Assembly: GCA_009746045.1 (NCBI GenBank)
Contig: RPFO01000406.1
Span: 2,158,287 to 2,222,286 of the forward strand
Origin: Mesostigma viride
Lineage: Eukaryota > Streptophyta > Mesostigmatophyceae > Mesostigmatales > Mesostigmataceae
Direction: 5' to 3'
DNA length: 64,000 bases
Positions 28,899 through 39,604 of the stretch are shown here, piece by piece (position 1 is the first letter of the stretch; every line of letters starts with the position of its first letter). The notes under the pieces were generated by a model that worked only from the letters and a program-made list of their open reading frames with translations, made no database searches and was not told where the DNA came from. Position numbers and translations under genes: made by a program.

Positions 28899-29471
28899 TG
28901 TTACGCCGCGGATATCTACCTCCACCTCTACCTCTAATGGGCCTGATACTACCTAAACTGGTCAGGCCTCCTCTACTCAACCCTCTGGCGAAAGACGAAC
29001 GTGACGGAGCTGATCTCAATGCATAAACGTATGTGATACTATAATACGCCATACAACCATTTATCAAAACCCGTTTACTCCAGGAATAGAGGAAGGAAAC
29101 ACAACTACACTGCCGTGACCCAAGCCTAAATGTGTTAATTCATTTAACACACGCCGAGTGCACACACGAGGGGTAGAACGTGCATAAATGGTCACCAACG
29201 GTCCAACACGCTCGGGCCGACATGGCCCTCGCCTACAGATGCACGCTGGTCCACTACATCTACAGATGCACGCTGGTCCACTACATTCTACCAAAGGATC
29301 AGGACCACTAGTAAAGTACGCGGCGCGGCGCCCCAAAGGCACCCAATGTACCACGGTACTGTTACGAGGACAATAGTGTCCCGGTAGGAGCCACACGTAA
29401 ACCTAGGGATAACCGAGGCAAAAGACCTAATTTACGTCCGTAACTACAACGAATTGTTACGCGACGTAACA
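28899..29471 (-). repeat. Gyp2 5' LTR (573 bp)
   Basis: On the minus strand it starts TGTTACGTCGCGTAACA and ends CGTAACA, a copy of the Gyp1 3' LTR in opposite orientation. GAACC (29472-29476) would be the adjoining TSD. Confidence 0.9.
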
Positions 29472-29482
29472 GAACCGAGCCT

Positions 29483-31732
29483 AGTTATGGCACTCGTGCA
29501 ATGGATGCGAACGTGTGTTGGATTATGCAATGGCTGGCATAATATCAACCCATGCAAGCTTGCCAAGCTGGATTGCATGGGCACGTAGGTTAGGGTAACC
29601 TAGCTATCCTGCACTAGTGCTAACCAATGAGATGCTGGCTCCGTCCAGCTAGATCTACTCCAGCTATAGGACTGATACGATGCCCGCAGGCACCGACTGC
29701 CTAACAGCACTACGTGGATGGTCCTGGACCTCCCCTAGCTCGTCGTCTGTCCCTGGTCCTCTACGGAGGACTGAGTTGAACTCAGTCCTCTCTAGAGGAC
29801 CGAGTTTTTGGGTTTCGTAGAAAATTCGCCCCGGTCAGAATGTTTGACAAAAAAATTCTCTCAAAATTTATTCAAATACTACGTGAAAAGATCTTTCTTG
29901 GACATATTTTTGGGATTTTTTTGGATTTGGTATGAGCGGCTAAATGTACGGTCAAAGTACAGGTGGTAAGGGTACTTTTCCACGTGAAACGCGAGTTCCG
30001 GAAATGCACGACCTAGCCATGGCGGCTCGCGCCCATGCATGCAGTTTACGTTTGCGGACGAGTTAGCTGTCCAAACTCAGGAAATAGATTTAACATGCCG
30101 TAAAGATGATAAAAGTACATTTTTAGCTCGCGGGGATGCGATTTACCCGGTGTCGGCACTGTTCTTGCTGGAAAAAACTGCGATAAGGCAGGTCGACGGA
30201 ATTGATGACTGCGCTTGCTTTCCGGCGCAATTTCAATGGCTGATAGGTTTCTTTCTACATTTTAACATGCATTGTATTAGAATAAATTGAGTGACCGTAT
30301 AGATTTGAGTATTTCGACCATTCTGTCACGTCATGGTCTATGTGCCGCAAAGTGCCACTTTTGCGGGCACCGCCTGGGCCAAGGTAACGCCAACCGTGCC
30401 AGGTAAAGCCGGATAATCGTTGCCTCTTCGTTTCTTGATGTTCGTACATGAGTTTAAGCTTGCGAGGCGTTGTCAGGTTCAAGTATTGATGCTCTTTCTT
30501 GACCGTTGCCTGCCCTCTCCAAAACCCCCTTTTCAGATGATGTTATCAGGCATTTGCCTTGACCCAGTGTAGTTGTGCAGGGTTTTAGGAGCTGTGCAGG
30601 TTTAAACACCTTCATAGATGTTAGTTATTCTTTTGCTACGTTCATACTGCATGATTTTGAGGCCACGGGCCGCGTCAAGGGTGCATTCAAGCTTTTACGG
30701 GTGAGTGAAAAGTCTTGGTGACAAACCACTGCCATCATGTGCCAGCAACTATGTTGGCCACATCATGGCAAGGCAAAACAGTTATAGCCATATCTATTGT
30801 TGTTAGAAACAATGGAAATATAATGCTTAACCTACCCATTATATTGGTGGTTGACACTTATAACATAACCCTTTGTTGGTAGGGTATCCAAGCCCATTCC
30901 CTACATGCATGCATAGGCTCTCACTACATGATAAGGTATGATATACCTGAAGTATGATGATGCAAGTGTGTTGTCCTGTAATGCTTGAAGGGAAATGAGT
31001 TGATTGGGATGGTTGGTGGCCACGATGGTGTGTAGTATGACCGCACTTACATGCTAGCAAAGTTAGCAAAAGCCCCATTCCTCTCCTGAGGACTGAGAGT
31101 TTTTTAATTGTTTCAGGCAGTTGCAGTGGCCAAATCGAGCCCAGTTTTTTTCCACGTTTCAAGAACTATATTGTTCACATGCCTATATTTTTTCTTCATG
31201 CACGAGGATTTGATTGAATTTTTCCCACTCGTTCTTATCCCGAAAAATGCAAATTCGCGAGGGGTGCCCATCGTCCGTGTAATTTTCAGGTGTTCGGGTC
31301 AAGTTTTCACATATGCAGTATTTTTGCCAACAAAATGACATCTAGTACACCCCCGATCCACATCAAACCATTTGGGATGGACCCCCCACCTAGCCGCTAC
31401 ACGCGGTTGAAAATTGTCAACTCAGTCCTCCTGTGAGGACTGAGTTGGGACAGACGACGAGCTAGGACCTCCGTACAGGACTAGCACTGCAACCACCTTG
31501 TGGTCTGCATCACAGCTCATAAACCCTACCACGTGAATACCCACGTGCGTGTGCCCTACATATCTCAGTGCTAATATCTAGCACCCACGTGCCCAATATG
31601 GCACGTGCGGATCTAAACCCTAGTAGAGATATGTCCAGTGTACTACACCACCGTCCATGTCCGTATCCCACTTGGGAGACGGGGACAACGCCACGTGTAC
31701 TGATAGTCTAGGCCTGAAGTCCTAGAATAACT
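29483..31732 (-). repeat. Cop3 3' LTR, interrupted by the CTAG element
   Basis: The two parts, 29483-29738 and 31466-31732, together match 58877-59397. On the plus strand it begins AGTTATGGCACTC and ends AGAATAACT. Confidence 0.9.
29739..31461. mobile_element. CTAG-flanked TIR element (1.72 kb), superfamily unknown
   Basis: Perfect 15-bp TIRs, CTCGTCGTCTGTCCC, are flanked by CTAG at 29735-29738 and 31462-31465. The empty site (CCCCTAGGACC) is seen in the other Cop3 LTR at about 59127-59137. Just inside the left end is a hairpin, GGACTGAGTTGAACTCAGTCC minus its last base, with related copies at the right end (ACTCAGTCCTCC). No gene is supported within. A 4-bp TSD fits Ginger or Sola types, but nothing internal decides it. 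Confidence 0.75.
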
Positions 31733-32109
31733 CCCATTATTACTTTTCTTTGGGGAGTGAGGGGAAGACTCTTCCCACAACCCACTCATATGCCAACCAC
31801 TACGAATAAGCAAGGTTCCCCACAGGGACAACCAGGACACTGAAAGAGATGCATTTATAAAAGCGCCCATAGCTCCTCCGTGTTGGATATACAACATCCC
31901 CACTGGTTGGGTGCCTGTGTTAGGAAAACCATTGTCAGAAAAATATGACCACACGTTTTATTGGCAAAGAACAAGCCATCAATAAAGGAGGACCCTTCTG
32001 ACCTCAATCTTTAATGACGCAAAGAGAGTCTTGCGGGTGGGACACTTCAGACCCTGCCACCCCATGACCACCCTCCTATCTGGTGCTAATATCCCTAGGC
32101 TGAGGCACT
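31733..32109 (-). other. Cop3 3' untranslated region
   Basis: No ORF. On the minus strand it ends CCCCAAAGAAAAGTAATAAT then GGG before the LTR, a weak polypurine tract. Confidence 0.6.
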
Positions 32110-33036
32110 TCACCCTCTGCCGTTATATGGGTTCATCAGCGTGTATAGGACTCTGTACTGAGGCCCTGCAGCCTGTGGCACTTTTGTGAGTGCATCTGCT
32201 GCATTGTCAGGGTCTCGGATGTGAGTCTTGGACTCCAGATAGGTACACTCCTGCTTGAGGACAATCCAGTCCAAATCGGTGTGCACAGCCAAGGGGTTGT
32301 CCAGGAAAGAGAGAAGTGATTGACTGTCAGTCAGCAGATGGGATTTGACACCAGCATAACTACCAGCCTGATGCTGCAACCACACCAGCAGATGGTTCAA
32401 GTACCTGGCATGCAACACAGCTGAGACCACAGCACGGCATTCCGCTACATTGCTGCTGACTGCCTTGCGCTTGTGGAGTCTGCTGAACCAGGAGACCAAA
32501 GATTGCTTGCCAGTGGGGTTAGACAACATAAATAGCCCTGCCTCTCTGGCTTGTACCTTAGTGACTACCCGTGACTCCATGGAACTGTCCATCATGCATG
32601 TGATGTGGATGGGTTGGGACAGATCCAAAGCATGAAGAATAAGGGGAGGGCCATCATGCAACACCTGTTTAATAGCCCTGGACCCTACCTCCATGAGGAC
32701 ATCATCATCCACTCTGCTGACCACTGCCAGATGAGGAGCACAAGTGGCACACAGCCAACCTAGCTTACCCCTAATAGTGGGACAGAGATCAGAAGTGATG
32801 TCAGAGGGGAGAACATCTTTGCAAGACGTGACATACTCAGGGGATGCTTTGAGAGAACACACCCACTCCTTCTGCTCCTTAAACAGGTTCAGAATGATGC
32901 CACAGAACTTGACAGGATCTTTCCCCAGCTCCAGCTGCTTGCCTAATTCAAAGCTAGCAGACACTTGAGCAATGAAATCCTCCACAGCTGCCCTGGGACC
33001 AGTAATGAGCTGATCATGCATCCCCATGCCACACAA
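32110..33036 (-). pseudogene. pol: Cop3 pol, 3' part: end of RT and RNase H
   Basis: 308 codons in a different frame from the upstream RT ORF. HDQLITGP continues the RT just after the catalytic site. RNase H keeps all four acidic positions: MMDSSME, AECRAVV, TDSQSLL and DNAADALTK. The frame switch near 33020-33036 falls on the catalytic motif: upstream reads WHGD and the next residue resumes as HDQ, consistent with a 2-base loss that removes the second Asp of the DD pair. Confidence 0.85.
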
Positions 33037-34117
33037 ACATCATCATACCAGCAGGATGAGGGATGGTGAAGAAACAAGGGTCAATATCATCATACTGGGC
33101 CCCCAGCTTCAGGAAGACCTCTTGGGCAGACAGCCTAAAAATTTTAGGTGCTGACTGAAGCCCTTCTACCCCCAAGTTAGGTCTTAGATGAGGTTCCTTG
33201 ATGTCCCCAGCCCAGACTTTGGGAGTGTTTACCACATAGACTTGACCCCTCCACACCTTTTGTGCTATGTCAGGGTTGCCTTTAAGGAAGGCACGCTTAA
33301 TGTCAGTGGCTTTACACACGTAGTCCTTACCAGCATTCAGATGGTGAAGGAAAGTGGCCAACAGGACCTTAAGAGACGTCTGCTGAATACCAGGGGTATA
33401 CAGTTCAGCCTCTGTTAGCTCAGTGGAGCCCCTGAACTCCGTGACACAAGGTCTGGCATGAAAAATGGGAGGTGTCCCATCTGCCTGGGGTTTATGCTTG
33501 CAGACAAACTTCAGTCTGAGCTTTCTGGCCCCTTGTGGCAGTGCCTCAATCGGTGTTACAGGTGGTACCTGGGACTTACTACGTGGATCAGGACAAACCC
33601 ATTCCTGTCTAGCCCTGTTAAAGGCTTCCATCCATTTCAGAAAACCAATCTGCGTTTGACAGTCTTTGACCACATCATCATAGGACAAGGGAGACATGGA
33701 CGCTATGTCCCATCTACCAAGCCCAAACGCAGAGGGGTGTAGCTTCTGAGAATGAATGAGGGAATCAACACAGGGTTCCTGACCTGGGAGGTATTTTATG
33801 TTGACAGCATTGATGGCTGCTTCCAGGCCATCACTGATCTGTGTTAAAGGAATTTTGAAATGGTCCAGGGTGACCTGCCCCACCCCAGTCACGCTCAACC
33901 TCCCAGCTGAGATGACAACTCCAGGGTATGAGACAAATGGTTCCCCCAGCAGTGCATTCCCCTTGTAGCCCTCTACTACCTGGAAGGGAGTGGGCACACC
34001 CAGAATGGGAATTAGCACTTGGCCTTTGACTGCCATTTTTGTTTTGCCTGAAAAATCTGACACTCTAGCCCAGGGCGAGCGTTGCAGACTTAGGCCAGAT
34101 ACAGCTTGTGCATGCAC
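33014..34117 (-). pseudogene. pol: Cop3 pol, middle part: protease-like domain and RT
   Basis: The first ~90 residues are the second half of a retropepsin-like domain (PILGVPTPFQVVEGY, then NALLGEPFV). The active-site half lies just upstream in another frame and reads LAVDTQAQVSII (about 34122-34157), so a frameshift splits the domain. RT follows: RKLRLKFVCKHK, AELYTPGIQQTSLK, DIKRAFLKGNPD. This copy independently shows protease between integrase and RT. Confidence 0.8.
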
Positions 34118-34176
34118 TGATGATGCTCACCTGTGCCTGTGTGTCTACTGCCAGAATACTGGGATCCTGGTTAGAT

Positions 34177-34627
34177 TCACCCATGCACAGCATTGACTTG
34201 TGCTGCACCTGCTGCCATTTGTGCCTTGGCAGTGTGTGCTCTATGTAGAGCTTTTAGAGCCTCAGCAAATTTAGTCCTGGGGACAACAGGATCTGCTGCT
34301 TCGCGTGGCTGTTCCTGAGATGAGGGAGGAGCGACCTGCTGCTCATCCAGTGCACGTTCCTCCTGCCCAGTTGGACCAGTGGGCTGTGGTGGGGCTGCAC
34401 CACTGAGGAACACAGGAGCGTCTATGGTTGTGTTGCTTGCATCAGCTATGTCCCTAGCCAATTCACTGGGTGAGACCAACCCACCAGACTGAGGCTCTGA
34501 ATCCATGTCCAAGAATTCTACCCCTGACACGTCTGCCAAAGGAGGGTAATAAAGCTTCAGTCTATGCTTGCCAACCATTCGCTCTCTGTGATGCTGAATA
34601 GTCACCGTGTCACCTGTTTCTGACAAC
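34177..34627 (-). pseudogene. pol: Cop3 integrase C-terminal part
   Basis: It reads LSETGDTVTIQHHRERMVGK and KLYYPP, the SH3-like end of a copia integrase. It is separated by the 34628-45421 transposon and by the LINE from the preceding residues HSGRWH at about 47480. With both insertions removed the frame reads through. A linker rich in Ala, Pro and Gln then leads to the protease-like domain. Confidence 0.8.
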
Positions 34628-34658
34628 GAGGGGATTCATAAGTGTTTGCTCAATTTCA
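34628..34658 (+). repeat. Left 31-bp TIR of the DUF7869 element
   Basis: GAGGGGATTCATAAGTGTTT and the next 11 bases match the reverse complement of 45391-45421 without mismatch. Similarity decays just inside. Confidence 0.9.
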
Positions 34659-34798
34659 TAAATTTTACTCAATTTTTCCACATGTGATTAAATACACATA
34701 CGTTTTGTTCATTCAAATGCCATTTGCATGCGAGGCTCGGACAACGCCGCGGACTGTTTCACTTTTTCACTTTTTGGATGGTCCTTCGTTTCTCGCAT

Positions 34799-35460
34799 GT
34801 TCAGCCCAGTTCAGGCTGTACGACCTCAGTGTTGGGGGTCGGTGAATGGGTTCTCAATGGAATTCTCAATGGAATGCCGCAACAGCCCATTTTCATTGAG
34901 AATGCAAGCCCTTTTTGCATGTTCAGCCCAGTTCAGGCTGTACGGTCAGTGTTGGGGGTCGGTGAATGGGTTCTCAATGGAATTCTCAATGGAATGCCGC
35001 AACAGCCCATTTTCATTGAGAATGCAAGCCCTTTTTGCATGTTCAGCCCAGTTCAGGCTGTACGGTCAGTGTTGGGGGTCGGTGAATGGGTTCTCAATGG
35101 AATTCTCAATGGAATGCCGTTACAGCCCATTTTCATTGACTGAATGCAAGCCCTTTTTGCATGTTCAGCCCAGTTCAGGCTGTACGGTCAGTGTTGGGGG
35201 TCGGTGAATGGGTTCTCAATGGAATTCTCAATGGAATGCCGCAACAGCCCATTTTCATTGAGAATGCAAGCCCTTTTTGCATGTTCAGCCCAGTTCAGGC
35301 TGTACGGTCAGTGTTGGGGGTCGGTGAATGGGTTCTCAATGGAATTCTCAATGGAATGCCGTTACAGCCCATTTTCATTGAGAATGCAAGACCTTTTCGT
35401 TTGTTCTGGCTGTACGGTCAGTGTTGGGGGTCGGTGAATGAATTCTGAATGGAACTCTCA
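34799..35460 (+). repeat. Left subterminal tandem array, ~120-bp unit, about 5.5 copies
   Basis: Copies start GTTCAGCCCAGTTCAGGCTG at 34799, 34921, 35041, 35163 and 35283, with a degenerate last copy from about 35400. Each unit contains CTCAATGGAATT twice in near-tandem form. Since 120 is divisible by 3, long open frames run through it; I do not treat them as genes. Confidence 0.92.
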
Positions 35461-35687
35461 TGCGCCGCGCTGAGTCAGCGGAAGATCGAGCCACAAACGA
35501 GGCAGGAGAGGCATAATTGGGAGAGGCGTGCCAACATAATTGCGAGAGCTGCCATGGGCGGTCGTGAAGGTTCAGACTATTGGAGGCGCCGTGACGAATA
35601 TGGTGGGGGGCGCTGGAATTGGATGTCGTTGGAAATTGAAGAAGACCCTTGCCCCAGGCCCCCTGTTTTAGCCGGGGATGAGGCAGC

Positions 35688-36396
35688 TTGCTGGAGAATG
35701 GTCGTTGCCGTTTTGGTGTTGCTGCTCTTACGTCCCGACCACCAGGGGCCTGTCTCGTACAAGGGGAATTGATGCCCAGGCAGCGTCGATTCCCCTTGTA
35801 CGAGGCCTACAACGTCGTAGTAGACGTTGATCATGACGATCAGGTCGACCATCTGGATATCGGCAGTGATGACGATGATGATGTAGGTGGTGGGTGCCGC
35901 ACAGCAGGATTCAAATCATCAGCAACAACAGTACTGAAATACGCCTGTAATGCCCATGTGATCGCGGCAGAGCTGCGCGGGCGGTGTTGTAAACATAGAT
36001 GCATACAAGATCCCCAGAGCCCCCTGTCATCCTTTGTAATATGGGAGGCGGCACGTAGCAAATATTGGGGGCTGTCCTGCAATGAACGCCGGCAGCTGGT
36101 GGTGGGGCTCTTTGTCGCTGCCGGCCTGGAGCATGTGACAGTCACCTTGCCAGAGTTTGGCCGACACCATGGGAAATACGAATGCTCGGTGCCGGTTGTG
36201 GCGGAGGTGCTGGTGCATGGGCGACGGCACCACGTGGAGGGGTGCCACCATGCGATACGACGCATGTTTGGCATCGCCCACTCCACGTGGAGGACATACA
36301 TGGCCGTCGCCAAGGCGGCCTGCAAGCTTGATCACGAAGTCTGGGAGGCGGACACCCTCGACGCCGTGGGGTGTGAAATACCAGGAATCTCTCACG
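35688..36396 (+). CDS. DUF7869-like gene, first supported exon
   Basis: The open frame has an acidic stretch (DIGSDDDDDVGG), a Cys/His cluster (GRCCKHRC) and a probable folded part (KYWGLSCNERRQLVVGLFVA, HHVEGCHHAIRRMFGI). It ends at a consensus donor (CACG|GTAAG, GT at 36397). Joining to the acceptor AATGCAG|GC at 36796-36797 restores the frame of the next ORF (…GISHG + AGKREPS). The start is uncertain: an upstream ORF from 35449 in another frame could be an earlier exon. Confidence 0.6.
35756..35803. repeat. 16-bp inverted repeat in the first exon
   Basis: CTCGTACAAGGGGAAT and its reverse complement ATTCCCCTTGTACGAG are separated by about 16 bases. Possibly a regulatory stem-loop or a small insertion. 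Confidence 0.6.
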
Positions 36397-36797
36397 GTAA
36401 GAAGACATGCTATCGTTCTGCCCTTCCTCCTTTTGGATGCAATTCACCTTATTGCTGCCCTGTTTTGAGAAATCTGTATGAGAAATGCTACTGTGCCTGG
36501 CAAGCCAAAAAAAAAATTTTCCCCTCGCGGGGGGCGCTGGAAAACGGCAAAGGCAAAGCGGAGCCCGCCCACTTTGGGCGGGCTCCGCTTTGCCTTTGCC
36601 GTTTTCCAGCGCCCCCCGCGAGGGGAAAATTTTTTTTTTGGCTTGCCAGGCACATTTATTGTTGTTTCATTACTATGTTTAATACCTGATGTTGCTCTCG
36701 CGTGTGCATGTTGAGGATGACCCTGCATGGATAACTTATATTCTTGATGCCTCTGTTGGTAAACTTGTCCATGTGATGTGTGCCTTGTGCAATGCAG
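36397..36797 (+). other. GT-AG intron (401 nt) in the DUF7869-like gene
   Basis: Donor GGTAAGAAG and acceptor TGCAATGCAG; phase 1 on both sides. It is the only intron I can support in the window. It wholly contains the palindromic element at 36492-36654. Confidence 0.65.
36492..36654. mobile_element. Perfect 163-bp palindrome (foldback or snap-back MITE)
   Basis: Two 80-base arms are exact reverse complements around a 3-base loop (CTT). The outer ends read TGTGCCTGGCAAGCC, then A10T4 and a GC-rich core. No clear TSD is seen. It lies inside the intron, so a transcript would carry a very stable hairpin. Confidence 0.85.
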
Positions 36798-38920
36798 GCG
36801 CTGGCAAACGCGAGCCGAGTGTTGTGCAACAGCGTAAAGAATGGGCTGTGGACTGGATTGCGGCATACGTGCAGACGAATGGCTGCCGCGATCCCACACG
36901 CGACAATGTATTGCTGCTAGAGAAAGAGAACTTGAAAAACCTGTGGGAGCAGCAGTATTGTATGGATTGCATCGCGGTATGGGGCAACCCAACGGAGTCG
37001 AAAATGATGTACAAGTACACGGCCTTCACCATTCTGTGGAACGACGTCTGCGAGGGCAAATACAGCGACGGCTTGAAAATAGAGATGCAGAAAAACCGGC
37101 GCAATGTGGGGATTTGTGGGCACTGTGTGCTGTACCGTACCCTCCGTGCGGCAGCGGGAACCAATCGGGAGCAGCTGGAGCGCATCACCCTGGAGCGGAA
37201 TCGCCACCTGGCTGCCGTGCGAGTTGCGCGGCGCGAGTTTTGGAAGCGCCGCCGTGAGGGTGTGGATTGGCAGATCATATCCCTTGCGTGCGATAAGATC
37301 GACAGCAACAAGTCATACGTGCCGCACATGTGCGCGAAACACGAGGGTTGGGAAAACGGAATAAACACATTGTTTCGTTTCTCTCTCTTTTGTGTCGCAG
37401 CCCACGGGTGGAAAACTTGTTTCTTCCAGGTGCTCCCCTGGGTGGCTGTGGCAGATCAGTCGGGGGGCATCACCGTCACGCTGCTCATGTGGGTGCTCTG
37501 TGAGCTCATCAAGGCCAAGCCTTGGGAGGGGAAGGGGCTGCCGATGCCTGATACCCTCCACCTGCAACTCGACGGGGGATCTGAAAATCGCAACGACACG
37601 GTGCTGCTGTGGGCGTGGTGGCTGGTGGCGTCGGGCTTGTTCGCGCGTGTCGAGATTCATCGCCTGCCAAGGGGGCACACCCATCTCGACATCGATCAGA
37701 AATTCGGACAAGTTTGGGGGTACTTCAAGCTGGGGGCCAACGCACTGAAGGGTGCGGTGTGGCACACAGTGGAGGAGTATGGGGAAGCGGTCGTTGCCGC
37801 GTTTCGGCGTTCGGACACGTCGGACCTGGGTCGCACCACGCCCGCAGGCACGGTCTGCTGGACCATGGGCGCCGCCTACAACATCGCTGCGTGGCTCATG
37901 CTCTTGAAAGAGCCGGAGCTCGCGAACTGGGCGATGTCAACGGATTGGGTGGAAAACCCGCTGACGGGGGAGGCAGAAAAAAACACAAAGTCCTGCAAGG
38001 TTCACCATCTGATGTTGCGGCGTGCTGCGGACGGGGAAGTCTACTTGTGGTATAAATTCCATGACTTGCTCGAGTGGAGGCCGGACGGCGCCGACGGCGA
38101 GCACCCGCTGTGGACTAGGGAACACGACGACAAGGAGTTGTATGGGGTATTGGTGGTGGACGGGGAGAAGGTGGAGCGCGCACTTGGGACGGTGCCCTCG
38201 CTAGCAGGCTTGGATTTGGACTTCCTGGAGGGCAAGATGCCAGGAATCCAGAGAAAGATCAAGGGCTTGATGGCTGGAGGATACGCGCAGTATTTAAAGA
38301 AGGAGGGCATGGACAAGTGGGAGGCCTTCTGGCCTCTTGTTCCAACTGGTGTGGCCACCGTGCCTGCTGAATGGCAGCCCCCCAAGTGGCCAACTAGAGC
38401 GGAAATCCAGGCGCTGCGGCGACCCAATCAGAGCGGAGCAGGCCCGAGTGCCACCACTGACCTGGATGCGGAAACGCGTCTAGCATTGGAGGGTGCTCGT
38501 TGCTTCGTGCCGCTGGTTGACCCCGTTGTCCACGCGGGGCGGCCCGCTGCTGTGCGACGCGCAGAGGATGCAGCGGTCGCGCTAAAGCAAGCATCCGCTG
38601 CAGCATGGGAGGGCATCGAGGTGGGGAAGCCGGTGATGTGTCAACATCCGGGGCTAAAGGACGGCTGCGATCTTCTGTGCAGCCCCCTAATGCCTTTCAC
38701 TCCTTTGCTGTACGCGGTGGCCCGCAACATCACCGGCGACTTATCGCCAGACGCCGTGGTTGAACTTGAGTGCTACGGCTCGCACTCGTACACAACGCGG
38801 TTTTCGCCCTTCAGCCCGAGCTCGGCCCATTTCCCCCTGCCCGCCGCCACAAGGACAGGTACCCACACATTTTCAGTGAAGGCAAGCACAATCGTCTTGT
38901 CTTCGTGGCGTGCGGGGGGG
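36798..38920 (+). CDS. DUF7869-like protein, main exon (candidate transposase of the 10.8 kb element)
   Basis: It begins AGKREPSVVQQRKEW and contains WAVDWIAAYVQTNGCRDP, an arginine-rich helical stretch with CDKIDSNKSYVPHMC, then LHLQLDGGSENRN followed ~35 residues later by LPRGHTHLDIDQKFG. That D-x-G-x-EN plus GHTHxDID pair is the hallmark of the DUF7869 family, common in algal and other protist genomes. The spaced acidic residues recall an RNase H-fold nuclease, so a transposase role is plausible but inferred. The frame is open to 38944; coding probably passes to the +1-shifted frame at 38770-39453. Confidence 0.7.
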
Positions 38921-39453
38921 GCAAGGTGCGCCGGGTGGGCTTGACAAGCAGTGGCACATTGACGCAGCACACGAAGGATGCTGTTGTTGGGCTCTCGCTC
39001 GACTGGATTCAGTGGGATGGGTACGGAACCCCGGCGATGGCGGAGAAGACGGCGGTGGGACTTTTCAAATCGCGTGTCATGGACGTGCCAGAGCCGGAAT
39101 GGTTGGTGGGGACCCTGGTATGCAAGATATTTTCGGGCCCCAACTCGGGGGAGAAGCGGTATCATGGCCATGTGACGGCCTTTAGTAAGGAGCACGACAT
39201 GGCCCATCTGCTATACTCCGATGGCGACGATGAAATAGTGGGATTTGATGAGGTGCAGGCTGCGCTTTGCGCATGCCCCGGTGTGCAGTTGCCAAATCTT
39301 CCACCTGCGAGCATTGCGCGAGGGAAGGCGGACATTACTGAGTGCATTCGCAAGCAGGTCGCCCAGCGGTCCACGGCAATGAAGCAAGCCAAGGCCACCC
39401 CGCGCCACAAGCGCCGGCCTCCCATCATTCATGATTCAGACTCTGATGACTAG
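38770..39453 (+). CDS. DUF7869-like gene, C-terminal part with Tudor-like domain
   Basis: Overlapping frame with HNRLVFVACGGGKVRRVGL, then GTLVCKIFSGPNSGEKRYHG and LYSDGDDEIVGFDEV. That is the pattern of a PTM/Tudor-like barrel (V-K-F...G-V...Y-DGD-E), known for histone-tail or DNA binding. The tail is basic then acidic (HKRRPPIIHDSDSDD). The link to the preceding exon is unresolved: an intron in 38790-38900 or an indel in the 8-G run at 38914-38921 would both do. Confidence 0.6.
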   Translation: MLRLALVHNAVFALQPELGPFPPARRHKDRYPHIFSEGKHNRLVFVACGGGKVRRVGLTSSGTLTQHTKDAVVGLSLDWIQWDGYGTPAMAEKTAVGLFKSRVMDVPEPEWLVGTLVCKIFSGPNSGEKRYHGHVTAFSKEHDMAHLLYSDGDDEIVGFDEVQAALCACPGVQLPNLPPASIARGKADITECIRKQVAQRSTAMKQAKATPRHKRRPPIIHDSDSDD

Positions 39454-39604
39454 CCTTGCCGCATGTGGCTTTTAATTTTTCATGGCTGCCCTACCTTCTC
39501 GGTGCATGCTTTGCGGCTAGCAGCCTTGTGATCAACACATTCCGTGTCTTATGACCTTGGTTCATAGGTTTATTACATGTCCTTACAATTGGTACACTAG
39601 GAAC

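Larger units (their letters stand above)
20738..29471 (-). mobile_element. Gyp2: Ty3/gypsy element on the minus strand, split by Gyp1, a hAT-like and a TTAA element
   Basis: Read on the minus strand: 5' LTR 29471-28899, leader ORF, gag, protease and RT up to 20738, where Gyp1 is inserted. The remaining pol lies left of the window. A hAT-like element (21535-23296) sits between PR and RT and TTAA-2 (24312-26573) lies inside gag. Coding sequence is nearly identical to Gyp1. Gyp2 has 8 G at the gag end, giving the -1 gag/pol relation seen also in Gyp3. Confidence 0.88.

Noticed and set aside
20166..29471. 572-bp inverted copies at both ends looked like giant TIRs of one DNA transposon
   Set aside because: Each copy has LTR ends (TGTTACG...CGTAACA). 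The left is preceded by a polypurine tract belonging to Gyp1 and the right leads into the Gyp2 leader and gag. They are LTRs of two opposed retrotransposons.
30839..31338. Short ORFs inside the CTAG element
   Set aside because: No motif, both strands equally open; chance frames.
34724..35448. Several overlapping ORFs of 95-159 codons
   Set aside because: They arise because the 120-bp tandem unit is a multiple of three and lacks stops in several frames. There is no start context or domain.
38850..38880. Tiny intron GTACCC...TTTTCAG in the DUF7869 gene
   Set aside because: It would be about 20 nt, too short for spliceosomal splicing. The frame change is left unresolved.
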